A stretch of DNA of 64,000 nucleotides from positions 62,001 to 126,000 of the forward strand of contig CACAGI010000002.1 in NCBI GenBank assembly GCA_902532015.1, read 5' to 3'. Each line of letters begins with the position of its first letter. Positions within the stretch are counted from its first letter, which is position 1. This stretch comes from an uncultured SAR86 cluster bacterium. Its GTDB lineage: Bacteria; Pseudomonadota; Gammaproteobacteria; Magnimaribacterales; Magnimaribacteraceae. This document shows positions 10,603 through 21,456 of this stretch, piece after piece. The notes beneath the pieces were generated by a model that was not told the DNA's origin, searched no databases, and worked only from the letters and a program-made list of their open reading frames with translations. The position numbers and the translations under genes were made by a program.

Positions 10603-11679
10603 ATGAAAGTAAAGTACACGGATGATACACCTAGAAAGATTAAAGATTTTAATGATGAAGAATTAGAGCTTAATCCTGAACAAGTAGAGGATATAGCAGA
10701 GATCTTTAAAACTCCCTTAACAGGAACCTACAATTGGGACTATACGGCTCAAGATAATAGGATTTCTAAATTATATGAACTAGGAAAGAAGCTTAACTGG
10801 AATACTTCTATAGATATAGATTGGGATAGACCCCTAGTGGTTTCAGACGAGATCCCTCCTATGTTTTGGGATGAGTATCCTCCTTATAAACAATTAGATG
10901 ATGATGGGAAGAGAGAATTTTTAAGGCACAGAGGAGCTAGCCAATTTAGTCAATTCTTACATGGTGAACAAGGGGCTTTATTAGTTGCTTCCCAGTTGGT
11001 TTCATGTGCACCTACTTATCAAGCAAAACTCTATGCCGCCTCACAAGCATTTGATGAAGCTAGACATGTTGAAGCCTTTAATAGGTATATCCAAGAAAGA
11101 TCTAAATTGATGTATCCAGTAGGGGCTGGTTTAAAAAGTCTCCTTGATAAGATATTAACTGATAAAAGATGGGATCTTAAATTAATTGGGATGCAAATCA
11201 TCATAGAAGGTTTAGCTTTAGCAGCATTCAATACTGCAAAAGCAGTTACACCAGATCCAGTTTTAAGAGACTTATTGCATTTCATAATTAGAGATGAAGC
11301 TAGGCATGTTACTTTTGGAGTAAATTATTTAGAAGAGTTTATAGAAAATTTATCTGATCATGAGAAAGAAGATAGAGCAATGTTTGCTTATGAGGCTTGT
11401 GTTATAAGTAAAGAGAGATTATTTCCAACTGATGTCTTTAGAAAATTTGGTTGGAATGAAGATGAAGCAAGAGAATTTTCGAACAATGCAGGTTTCGCTC
11501 TAGAATTTCAAAGATTACTCTTTGCAAGAGTCATGCCTAACTTATCTAGAATAGGATTATTAACTGATAAAGTTAGACCTTTGTATGATAAGCTTGGTGT
11601 TCTAGAATTTGAATCCCATTCTAATGATGGAGATATTTCTTGGGCTGAGTTAGAGAAACCTCTAGATTTATCTGCATAA
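10603..11679 (+). CDS. Ferritin-like diiron protein (putative diiron oxygenase/oxidase), uncharacterised
   Basis: Two carboxylate/histidine repeats: E (GEQGALLVAS)...DEARH and E (IIEGLALAAF)...DEARH, the four-helix diiron ligand pattern. Confidence 0.7.
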   Translation: MKVKYTDDTPRKIKDFNDEELELNPEQVEDIAEIFKTPLTGTYNWDYTAQDNRISKLYELGKKLNWNTSIDIDWDRPLVVSDEIPPMFWDEYPPYKQLDDDGKREFLRHRGASQFSQFLHGEQGALLVASQLVSCAPTYQAKLYAASQAFDEARHVEAFNRYIQERSKLMYPVGAGLKSLLDKILTDKRWDLKLIGMQIIIEGLALAAFNTAKAVTPDPVLRDLLHFIIRDEARHVTFGVNYLEEFIENLSDHEKEDRAMFAYEACVISKERLFPTDVFRKFGWNEDEAREFSNNAGFALEFQRLLFARVMPNLSRIGLLTDKVRPLYDKLGVLEFESHSNDGDISWAELEKPLDLSA

Positions 11680-11704
11680 TCTATTAATTATATTGTTCAA
11701 GCTT

Positions 11705-11747
11705 CAGGTTTTTGTTAACCTGTACTCCCATCTTATAGGAGTTTTTA
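11705..11747 (+). terminator. Two tandem hairpins followed by a T-run (candidate terminator/attenuator upstream of pyrG)
   Basis: CAGGTT-TTTGTT-AACCTG (11705-11722) then ACTCC-N9-GGAGT (11724-11742) followed by TTTTATTT. Confidence 0.55.
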
Positions 11748-11773
11748 TTTATAACTTCTAAAGGCTATTTTAG

Positions 11774-13420
<1,647 letters not shown>

Positions 13421-13423
13421 TTT

Positions 13424-14248
13424 ATGACTGAAGTAAGTATAAATAAATTAAAGATTAGTAATTCAAACCCTTTCACTTTGATTGCTGGCTTGAATGTCTT
13501 GGAATCAGATAAAGTAATTGAACAAGTGATCACTCACTGTATAGCGGTGACACAGAAATTAAGTATTCCTTATATTTTTAAAGCTTCATACGACAAAGCC
13601 AATCGCTCTTCTGTTGATTCTTATAGAGGCCCTGGTGTCGATGAAGGTCTAAATATTCTCTCCGACTTAAAAAAAGAATTTAAGGTACCAATAATCTCGG
13701 ATGTTCATAATATTGAAGAGGTTTCTAAGGCTTCAGAAGTACTTGATGTCATCCAAATACCTGCATTTTTAAGCAGGCAAACTGATTTAATTAGAGAAGC
13801 TGCCTCTTCTAACATCCCGTTGAATATAAAAAAAGGGCAGTTCATGGCCCCAGAAGATACTAATAATATCATTAATAAATGCGAACATTTTGGTAATAAT
13901 CAAATCATGATTTGTGAAAGAGGAAGTTCTTTTGGATATAACAATCTAGTAGTTGATATGCTAGGAATGACTCAATTGAAGGAATCTAGTTATCCTATTA
14001 TTTTTGACGTTACTCATTCTTTACAAAGACCTGGCGGTTTGGGAGATAGAACTGATGGCAGGGGTTCTAAGGCATTAGACCTAGCAAGGTCTGGAATGGC
14101 TCTTGGTTTGGCAGGTCTTTTTTTAGAAACTCATCCTGATCCAAAGAATGCTTTATGTGATGGTCCTTGTGCATTAAAAATAGATTTACTTGAAGACTTT
14201 TTAGTGCAGATAAAAGCTATAGATGACTTAGTAAAATCATTTTTATAA
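13424..14248 (+). CDS. kdsA: 3-deoxy-8-phosphooctulonate synthase
   Basis: FKASYDKANRSS, SDVHNIEE, IPAFLSRQTDL, DVTHSLQRPG. Confidence 0.97.
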   Translation: MTEVSINKLKISNSNPFTLIAGLNVLESDKVIEQVITHCIAVTQKLSIPYIFKASYDKANRSSVDSYRGPGVDEGLNILSDLKKEFKVPIISDVHNIEEVSKASEVLDVIQIPAFLSRQTDLIREAASSNIPLNIKKGQFMAPEDTNNIINKCEHFGNNQIMICERGSSFGYNNLVVDMLGMTQLKESSYPIIFDVTHSLQRPGGLGDRTDGRGSKALDLARSGMALGLAGLFLETHPDPKNALCDGPCALKIDLLEDFLVQIKAIDDLVKSFL

Positions 14249-14267
14249 GTAATCAGTTAATTGACTA

Positions 14268-15536
14268 ATGAAGATTAAAGAAATTAAAGCTTACGAATTA
14301 TTGGATTCAAGAGGTAATCCGACTATAGGGGTCGAGGTTATTTTATCTAATAATAGCGCAGGACTAGCTTTAGTGCCTTCAGGAGCTTCTACCGGAAAGT
14401 ACGAAGCAATTGAAAAAAGAGATAGCAAGAAAGATAGATATCTTGGGAGGGGAGTTTTGGACGCTATAAATCATATTCACAATGATATTTTACCGTTACT
14501 TAGAGACAAGGATGCGTCCGACTTATTCGGTAATGATTTATTAATGATCGAGGCAGACGGCACTGATTCAAAAAGCAATTTTGGAGCTAATGCTATATTA
14601 GCTGTCTCTATGGCTTGTGCAAAAGCAGCAGCTAATTCTAGTCAAATAAACTTACATGAATATATAAATAATAAGGCTTCTGAATTTTACGACAGAAAAA
14701 TTGAACAAAAGATGCCTATTCCTATGTTGAACATTTTAAATGGCGGTGCACATGCTGACAATCCTATAGATTTTCAAGAATTTATGATTCGTCCTTATAG
14801 ATTCAATACTTTTTCTGATTCCTTGAGGTGTGGAGTTGAAATATTTCATACACTAAAGCAAACTTTAGAAGATAAGAATTTAAATACATCTGTAGGAGAT
14901 GAAGGTGGCTTCGCTCCGAAACTGGATACACCAGAATCTGCGCTTGATTTAATTATGGAATCGATCGAAAAAGCTGGATATAAGCCTGGCGAAGAAGTTA
15001 ATTTATGTCTGGATGTAGCAGCAACTGAGTTTTATTCTGATGCTATTTACAAAATAAATGGTAAAGGAGAACTTAATTCAAGTGAAATGATTGATTACCT
15101 TAAGGCTTTGAAAAATTCATATCCAATTTATTCTATAGAAGATGGTTTAGACGAAGATGACTGGCAAGGTTGGCAGATTCTTACGGAAGAATTGGGGGCC
15201 CAAACCCAATTAGTGGGTGATGATCTGTTCGTCACTAATACTGCTAGAATTAAAAGAGGAATAGAAGAGAATTCTGCTAACTCTGTGCTGATTAAGGTTA
15301 ATCAGATTGGCTCATTATCTGAAACCTTCCAAGCAATTAAACTGTCTGAAGAAAATAATTTTAAGAACATTATTTCTCATAGGTCCGGAGAAACAGAAGA
15401 TGCATTTATAGCTGATTTATCTGTTGGAATGGGAGTTGGGCAAATTAAAACTGGGGCTCCTTCAAGATCTGATAGGGTAGCCAAGTACAACAGACTTCTG
15501 ATGATAGAGAAAAATTCGAATATATGTTTTGGGTAA
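14268..15536 (+). CDS. eno: Enolase
   Basis: ELLDSRGNPTIGVEV, VPSGASTGKYEA, NILNGGAHADNPIDFQEFMI, SHRSGETEDAFIADLSVG. Confidence 0.98.
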   Translation: MKIKEIKAYELLDSRGNPTIGVEVILSNNSAGLALVPSGASTGKYEAIEKRDSKKDRYLGRGVLDAINHIHNDILPLLRDKDASDLFGNDLLMIEADGTDSKSNFGANAILAVSMACAKAAANSSQINLHEYINNKASEFYDRKIEQKMPIPMLNILNGGAHADNPIDFQEFMIRPYRFNTFSDSLRCGVEIFHTLKQTLEDKNLNTSVGDEGGFAPKLDTPESALDLIMESIEKAGYKPGEEVNLCLDVAATEFYSDAIYKINGKGELNSSEMIDYLKALKNSYPIYSIEDGLDEDDWQGWQILTEELGAQTQLVGDDLFVTNTARIKRGIEENSANSVLIKVNQIGSLSETFQAIKLSEENNFKNIISHRSGETEDAFIADLSVGMGVGQIKTGAPSRSDRVAKYNRLLMIEKNSNICFG

Positions 15537-15871
15537 TCAAACTTTTAAAAAAGACATTCAACGGTAAAATTAAATTTTACCTATTGGCGTCAATGCTGGC
15601 TCTAGTAGTTTTTATGACGCAATTTAATTACTGGTTTGGAGATTACAATAGATCTGATCTAAATTCTATGAAGGAAGAGATCGTTCTAATTTCTAAAGAA
15701 AATGAACAATTATTAGTTGAAAATAAATTACTGGAAGAAGAAAGAAATAAATTAAGCTCAGGCAGAGAGGCAATAGAGGGCTTAGCCCGATCTGAACTTG
15801 GACTTATTAAACCTGGCGAAACTTTTTATGTTTTTAAAGACGCAAAAGAAGAATCACCTCAAAACAATTAG
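15524..15871 (+). CDS. ftsB: Cell division protein FtsB (septum formation initiator)
   Basis: Short TM plus coiled coil, ARSELGLIKPGETFYVF; eno-ftsB-ispD synteny. Confidence 0.9.
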   Translation: MFWVIKLLKKTFNGKIKFYLLASMLALVVFMTQFNYWFGDYNRSDLNSMKEEIVLISKENEQLLVENKLLEEERNKLSSGREAIEGLARSELGLIKPGETFYVFKDAKEESPQNN

Positions 15872-15877
15872 ATAGAT

Positions 15878-16573
15878 TTGATAAGTCCATTTGTAGCTAT
15901 ATTGCCTTCTGCAGGGTCAGGATCTCGTTTTAATTCTGATATACCTAAACAGTACTGTTCTATTGGGAATAAAATGATAATTGAATTCTCTTTGGACTTA
16001 CTTGCTAACTTAGATGAATGCCAGGCTGTTTGCATCCCAGTTTCCAAAATAGATCTTTACCATAAACAAATACAAGAACATCCTAAATTCCATTTCATTG
16101 AAGGAGGTGCATCAAGAGCAGAGTCAGTCAAGATAGGAGTAGATTTCTTAGATTCAGTAGACTTCACCTATGATAATATCTTAATTCATGATCCAGTAAG
16201 ACCATGCTTAACTAATACTGAATTGAAAAGAATACTTGGTGAATTCTGTGATAGTAATCTCCAAGCTCTGATATCGGCAGTTCCAGTAAGTGATACATTA
16301 AAACTCTCTAAGAATAATTTTATTAAATCAACAATTAGTAGGGAGAATATCTGGAGGGCATTAACTCCCCAACTATTTACTAAAGAAGCCCTCAAAAACG
16401 CTTATAATTTAAACTCAGAAGATTTAAGCAACTTAACTGATGAAGCTAGTTTATTTGATAATTTGACTGAAGAGGTAATGATCACTCAAGGCTCATCAGA
16501 AAATATAAAGATAACTTTTCAAGAAGATTTAAAATTAGCTGAAAGTATTTTATTCAATCAAAAGAGGATTTAA
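15878..16573 (+). CDS. ispD: 2-C-methyl-D-erythritol 4-phosphate cytidylyltransferase
   Basis: LPSAGSGSRFNSDIPKQY, HDPVRPCL, TDEASLFD; TTG start. Confidence 0.95.
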   Translation: MISPFVAILPSAGSGSRFNSDIPKQYCSIGNKMIIEFSLDLLANLDECQAVCIPVSKIDLYHKQIQEHPKFHFIEGGASRAESVKIGVDFLDSVDFTYDNILIHDPVRPCLTNTELKRILGEFCDSNLQALISAVPVSDTLKLSKNNFIKSTISRENIWRALTPQLFTKEALKNAYNLNSEDLSNLTDEASLFDNLTEEVMITQGSSENIKITFQEDLKLAESILFNQKRI

Positions 16574-16575
16574 TT

Positions 16576-17046
16576 ATGAGAATTGGCCATGGCTACGATG
16601 CCCACAAATTAGTTAAAGGAAGCCATGTTATTCTCGGAGGTATAAAAATAGATTCAGAATTTTCTATAGAAGCCCATTCAGATGGGGATATTATTATTCA
16701 CTCCCTTATAGATTCTCTTCTTGGCGCTGCAGCCTATGGAGACTTAGGAACTTTTTTTCCTTCAGAAGATGATCAATATAAGGATATCTCAAGTAGAGAA
16801 TTATTAAAGGAAGTTGTTCTTAAGCTTAAAGAAGATCAATATCAAATATCCAATGTGGACGTAACTTACGTAGGCCAATTGCCAAAATTAAATCCATACA
16901 TTCCACAAATTAGGAAAAACCTATCAGAAGATTTAAAAATTGAGATAGATTGCATAAGTTGCAAAGCAACCACAACAGATTTTTTAGGTTTCGAGGGTTC
17001 AAAAGAAGGCGTTTCCTGTCATGCAGTTTGTTTAATTAAAAAGTAG
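16576..17046 (+). CDS. ispF: 2-C-methyl-D-erythritol 2,4-cyclodiphosphate synthase
   Basis: MRIGHGYDAHKL, AHSDGDIIIHSLIDSLLGAA. Confidence 0.97.
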   Translation: MRIGHGYDAHKLVKGSHVILGGIKIDSEFSIEAHSDGDIIIHSLIDSLLGAAAYGDLGTFFPSEDDQYKDISSRELLKEVVLKLKEDQYQISNVDVTYVGQLPKLNPYIPQIRKNLSEDLKIEIDCISCKATTTDFLGFEGSKEGVSCHAVCLIKK

Positions 17047-17054
17047 TTTCTAAC

Positions 17055-17831
17055 ATGCTAAAGATTTTAATTTCTAATGATGATGGATATGACTCTCCAG
17101 GACTCGAAGTTTTATTTGAACATATAAAGGAAGTGGCAGAATTATTTGTTGTTGCCCCGGAAATGAATAATAGCGGGGCGGGCTGTTCAATTACAACAAA
17201 TAGACCTTTAAAAGCTACTCGTCATGAAAATGGATTTATATCTGTAAATGGAAGACCTGCAGATTGTGTTCATTTAGGAATTCACGAACTAGCACCTTGG
17301 AAACCAGATTTAGTTTTAAGCGGCATTAATCTTGGAGCCAATATGGGAGAAGATTTACTTTATTCTGGTACTGTTGGAGCTGCACTTGAAGGAAGAGGTT
17401 TAAAATATCCTTCTATTGCGGTTTCAGCAGCTGCCTTTAATCAACCGGGTTCGGAAAATTTTTTAGAACCCAATAATATAACTGCCGCTTTGGTTCTGAA
17501 AGAAATAATAGAAAATTATGAATCTATAGAATTAGATTCATCTGTCGTTCTTAATGTGAATGTTCCAAATGTAGAATATTCTAAATCATTGAATAAAAGA
17601 GTAACTACAATAGGCAGTTGGGGTAAAAGAAACCCTCCATATAAAGAAACAAAAGATAATGGAACTGAGCAGTTTTGGACAACACATAGAGATAAATTTC
17701 CTTTGAATGATAAAAATACAGATATATCGTGTCTTATGGATGAAGAGGTATCTATCTCACCTATAGTTCCTAATTTCTCTAATGAAGTTAGTATTAAAGA
17801 AATAACGCAATGGATTGAGCAATGGGGCTAG
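17055..17831 (+). CDS. surE: 5'/3'-nucleotidase SurE
   Basis: ILISNDDGYDSPGLE, GRPADCVHLG, SGINLGANMGEDLLYSGTVGAA. Confidence 0.97.
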   Translation: MLKILISNDDGYDSPGLEVLFEHIKEVAELFVVAPEMNNSGAGCSITTNRPLKATRHENGFISVNGRPADCVHLGIHELAPWKPDLVLSGINLGANMGEDLLYSGTVGAALEGRGLKYPSIAVSAAAFNQPGSENFLEPNNITAALVLKEIIENYESIELDSSVVLNVNVPNVEYSKSLNKRVTTIGSWGKRNPPYKETKDNGTEQFWTTHRDKFPLNDKNTDISCLMDEEVSISPIVPNFSNEVSIKEITQWIEQWG

Positions 17832-18505
17832 ATAAAGAAATGATTCAAGGAGAAGGTATGACTTCTCTGAGAACGCGTCAGAGATTAATTGAACGCTTAA
17901 CTGAAAAAGGTATATCAGATATTAGAGTTTTAGAAGCAATGAGAGATACTCCTAGACATTTATTTTTAGATGAAGCCTTATCTACTAGAGCCTATGAAGA
18001 CCTTGCCTTACCTATTGGTTACCAACAAACTATTTCTCAACCTTATATTGTTGCCAAGATGACAGAAGCGTTAATCCAACATGATAAGATGTCTCAGAAA
18101 CCTTTGAAGAATGTATTAGAGATAGGTACAGGATGTGGCTATCAATCTTATATATTGTCACTTTTTTCTAAGGAAGTTGTTTCTTTAGAAAGAATAAAGC
18201 CGCTCCAAGAAAAAGCGAAGAAACTGCTTAAAGCACTAAAGGTAACAAACGTAATTTTTAATGTTGACGATGGAAGCGCAATAAAAGGTTCTAAATTTGA
18301 CGCAATATTATCTGCAGCAGCTCCTCTTGAAGTTCCTTTAGCTTTAAAAGAAAGGCTTTCGGTTGGAGGAAAAATGATTATTCCTGTTGGTGATAAAACT
18401 AAGCAAGTTTTAACCCTAGTAACTCGAACTTCTAAGAAAGAATTTACAGAAGACAAACTAGAAGACGTCCTTTTTGTTCCTTTATTAAAAGGGGTAGTCT
18501 CATAA
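17822..18505 (+). CDS. pcm: Protein-L-isoaspartate O-methyltransferase (true start may be one of the downstream ATGs)
   Basis: DTPRHLFLDEAL, LPIGYQQTISQPYIVA, VLEIGTGCGYQS; surE-pcm synteny. Confidence 0.95.
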   Translation: MGLDKEMIQGEGMTSLRTRQRLIERLTEKGISDIRVLEAMRDTPRHLFLDEALSTRAYEDLALPIGYQQTISQPYIVAKMTEALIQHDKMSQKPLKNVLEIGTGCGYQSYILSLFSKEVVSLERIKPLQEKAKKLLKALKVTNVIFNVDDGSAIKGSKFDAILSAAAPLEVPLALKERLSVGGKMIIPVGDKTKQVLTLVTRTSKKEFTEDKLEDVLFVPLLKGVVS

Positions 18506-18549
18506 TTTCTTTAAATAATAAATTAATAGTTTTTGTTAAAGGTCTTGCT

Positions 18550-19356
18550 ATGGGAGCTGCAGAGATAATACCAGGGATATCAGGAGGAACTATTGCTCTT
18601 ATTCTAGGTATTTATAAGAGATTGATTATTGCAATAAGTTCTATAGATGAAGGTGTTTTAAGAAAATTACTAAGGTTTGAGTATAGGAATGTGTGGAGTA
18701 TTATTGATGGCAACTTTCTCCTATTTCTAGGTTTGGGTATGGTCTCTTCTGTTTATATCCTATCAAATCTAGTGTTATTTTTAATGATAACTTTGCCAAT
18801 ATTCTTTAAGTCATTTCTTTCGTCCTTATTATTTAGTTCATTATTTATAGAACCATTAAAGCAAGAATTTAGAAAAGAGCTCGTGATCGGATTATTAATT
18901 TCTGGATCATTGTGCTCAGTAATATTTTTTTCACCTTCAATTACTTTTGAGAGTGTTACCGGGTTTTATATATTTTTATCTGGATTCATAGCAATTTCCG
19001 CGCTAGTGATTCCTGGGATTTCAGGTAGTTTTATTTTAGTATTATTAGGTAGTTACCCTTTCTTAATAGAAGCTGTAAGCAATCTAGAGGTAGTAAGAAT
19101 TTTATATTTCATAGTAGGTGCATTCTTTGGCTTATTTACTATTGTTAGGTTAATTAGAAGGTATTACGAAAGAAACGAAACTCAGCTAACATCGATATTC
19201 TTTGGCTTAGTGCTTTTTAGCATTCCGCTTATTTGGAAAGCAAATTCTATTTCTGACGTGAGTCCAGTGCTTACAGAAGATGCCGTTTCTATAATTCTAG
19301 GTTTGTTAACAGGATCTTTAATAATGTATAGCTTTAATAAAATTAAAAGCAATTAA
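18550..19356 (+). CDS. DUF368 (PopT-type undecaprenyl-phosphate translocase family) membrane protein; start uncertain
   Basis: [22 protein letters not shown] and [19 protein letters not shown] repeats typical of DUF368. Confidence 0.8.
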   Translation: MGAAEIIPGISGGTIALILGIYKRLIIAISSIDEGVLRKLLRFEYRNVWSIIDGNFLLFLGLGMVSSVYILSNLVLFLMITLPIFFKSFLSSLLFSSLFIEPLKQEFRKELVIGLLISGSLCSVIFFSPSITFESVTGFYIFLSGFIAISALVIPGISGSFILVLLGSYPFLIEAVSNLEVVRILYFIVGAFFGLFTIVRLIRRYYERNETQLTSIFFGLVLFSIPLIWKANSISDVSPVLTEDAVSIILGLLTGSLIMYSFNKIKSN

Positions 19357-19694
19357 CGTTCTATATATTTAAACTTTCCTTTAACTTCCTTCCATTCATC
19401 AGAATCTGGTAAGGGATTTTTTTGTTCAACAATGTTTGGCCATTCCATGCATAACTCTGCATTTAGTTCTATATATGGTATTTGATCTTCTGGAACTTCA
19501 TCTTCCGAATATATTGCTTCAATTGGACATTCAGGTTCGCATAAAGCACAGTCTATACATTCATCTGGATTAATGACTAACATGTTTGGGCCTTCGTAAA
19601 AGCAATCAACAGGACACACTTCCACACAGTCCGTTAATTTACATTTTACACATGCGTCTCCAACTATAAATGCCATGGTCGCGCATTCTAACAT
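19353..19694 (-). CDS. fdxA: 7Fe ferredoxin (FdxA family)
   Basis: [51 protein letters not shown]; likely true start at the internal MAF. Confidence 0.93.
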   Translation of the reverse strand: MLECATMAFIVGDACVKCKLTDCVEVCPVDCFYEGPNMLVINPDECIDCALCEPECPIEAIYSEDEVPEDQIPYIELNAELCMEWPNIVEQKNPLPDSDEWKEVKGKFKYIER

Positions 19695-19775
19695 CTTAGA
19701 ATTTACCAGTAACTATTGATCTAGACAAAGATTTCATATCTGTTCTAATAAACTCCTTAAACAAATATTTAAAAA

Positions 19776-20273
19776 TTGGACTTAAAAGAATTAGAATCAC
19801 TTAGCTTAGATTTAGGAGTTCTTCTCAATAAGAAGAACTATTTCTTCACCACAGCCGAATCCTGTACTGGTGGATGGGTAGGACAATCTCTAACATCGGT
19901 ACCGGGTAGTTCGTCTTGGTATGGATGCGGTTTTATTACCTATTCTAATATTGCTAAACATAAGATCCTCGATGTCTCAAAGGAAACTTTAAATAGTCAT
20001 GGAGCAGTTAGCCAAGAGGTGGTGACAGAGATGGTTGAAGGCGCTTTGATAAAGAGCTATGCAAACATTGGAGTAGCTATTAGCGGCATTGCTGGACCTG
20101 GAGGAGGTAGCTCAGAAAGACCAGTTGGAACTGTTTGCTTAGCTTGGAAGTTAAATGATTTACCAGCAATAAGTTCTACTGAACTTTTTGATGGATCTAG
20201 AGAAGAAGTAAGGTTTAAAAGCGTTTCAAAAGCCTTAGAGGGTACTATCAACCTATTAAAAAATGATAATTAA
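19776..20273 (+). CDS. pncC: CinA C-terminal-domain protein / nicotinamide-nucleotide amidase (PncC type)
   Basis: TTAESCTGGWVGQSLTSVPGSS, GISGIAGPGGGS.ERPVGTV; just upstream of recA. Confidence 0.9.
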   Translation: MDLKELESLSLDLGVLLNKKNYFFTTAESCTGGWVGQSLTSVPGSSSWYGCGFITYSNIAKHKILDVSKETLNSHGAVSQEVVTEMVEGALIKSYANIGVAISGIAGPGGGSSERPVGTVCLAWKLNDLPAISSTELFDGSREEVRFKSVSKALEGTINLLKNDN

Positions 20274-20280
20274 AAAAATA

Positions 20281-20309
20281 CTGTTTATTTATACAGTATA
20301 TTGTATAAT
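20281..20309 (+). promoter_or_regulatory. LexA/SOS box overlapping the recA promoter
   Basis: CTGT-TTATTTAT-ACAG at 20281-20296 fits CTGT-N8-ACAG; TATAAT -10 at 20304-20309. Confidence 0.85.
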
Positions 20310-20338
20310 GCCATCAATAATTCAATTGGAGAAGTATT

Positions 20339-21358
20339 ATGGCTCAAAAAAAGGTGACAGACATTAAAGAAGTAGATAAAACAAAATCTTTAGATAATGC
20401 ATTAGGTCAAATAGAACGACAGTTTGGTTCAGGAACTGTAATGCGCATGGGAGATAAGAGGCATGAAAAAATTCCATCTATTCCTACGGGTTCTTTAGGT
20501 CTCGATTTAGCATTAGGTATAGGCGGTTTACCAAGAGGTAGGATTGTTGAGATTTATGGGCCTGAATCATCGGGCAAGACCACATTAACTTTAGAAGTTA
20601 TCGCCCAATGTCAGAAAATGGGAGGAACAGCAGCTTTTATAGATGCAGAGCATGCATTAGACCCAATTTATGCTGGAAAGCTAGGCGTTAATGTTGATGA
20701 GTTATTAGTTTCGCAACCAGATACTGGAGAGCAAGCACTAGAAGTAGCTGATATTATGGTTGCTTCAGGTGGCATTGATATATTAGTCATAGATTCAGTG
20801 GCAGCATTAGTACCAAAAGCAGAGATAGAAGGAGAGATGGGTGATCATCATGTTGGTCTGCAAGCACGACTAATGTCACAAGCTTTAAGAAAAATTACTG
20901 GTAATGTCCAGAAGTCAGATACTCTGGTTATATTTATTAATCAAATTAGACACAAAATAGGCGTAATGTTTGGAAGTCCAGAAACAACTGCGGGAGGTAA
21001 TGCTCTTAAGTTTTATTCATCCGTAAGAATGGATATAAGAAGAATAGGGACAGTTAAGGAAGGTGACGAAGCTGTTGGCAATGAGACAAGAGTAAAGGTT
21101 GTCAAAAATAAGGTCTCACCTCCTTTTAAACAAGCAGAGTTTCAAATACTTTATAACAAAGGCATCAATAGACTAGGGGAAATTATAGACAAAGGAGTTG
21201 AACTAGATATTATTGAGAAGGCCGGTGCATGGTATAGCTATGAAGGAGAAAAGATTGGCCAAGGTAAGTCTAAATCAATTGAATTCTTAGAAGAAAATAA
21301 AAAACTTCTTAATGCTATTGAAAAGCAAGTTGTAGATGCTATTAGTAAAGAAGATTAA
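20339..21358 (+). CDS. recA: Recombinase A
   Basis: [44 protein letters not shown]. Confidence 0.98.
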   Translation: MAQKKVTDIKEVDKTKSLDNALGQIERQFGSGTVMRMGDKRHEKIPSIPTGSLGLDLALGIGGLPRGRIVEIYGPESSGKTTLTLEVIAQCQKMGGTAAFIDAEHALDPIYAGKLGVNVDELLVSQPDTGEQALEVADIMVASGGIDILVIDSVAALVPKAEIEGEMGDHHVGLQARLMSQALRKITGNVQKSDTLVIFINQIRHKIGVMFGSPETTAGGNALKFYSSVRMDIRRIGTVKEGDEAVGNETRVKVVKNKVSPPFKQAEFQILYNKGINRLGEIIDKGVELDIIEKAGAWYSYEGEKIGQGKSKSIEFLEENKKLLNAIEKQVVDAISKED

Positions 21359-21407
21359 GTTTTATTCATTCTTCTTTTTTATCTCTTTTTAGTATAGGAT
21401 TTCTATT

Positions 21408-21439
21408 GGGCATCCATTCATGATGAGGGGATGCCCTTT
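21408..21439 (+). terminator. Hairpin after recA (candidate terminator; short T-tract)
   Basis: GGGCATCC-N13-GGATGCCC followed by TTTC. Confidence 0.5.
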
Positions 21440-21456
21440 CACTTATAGGAGAAAAT

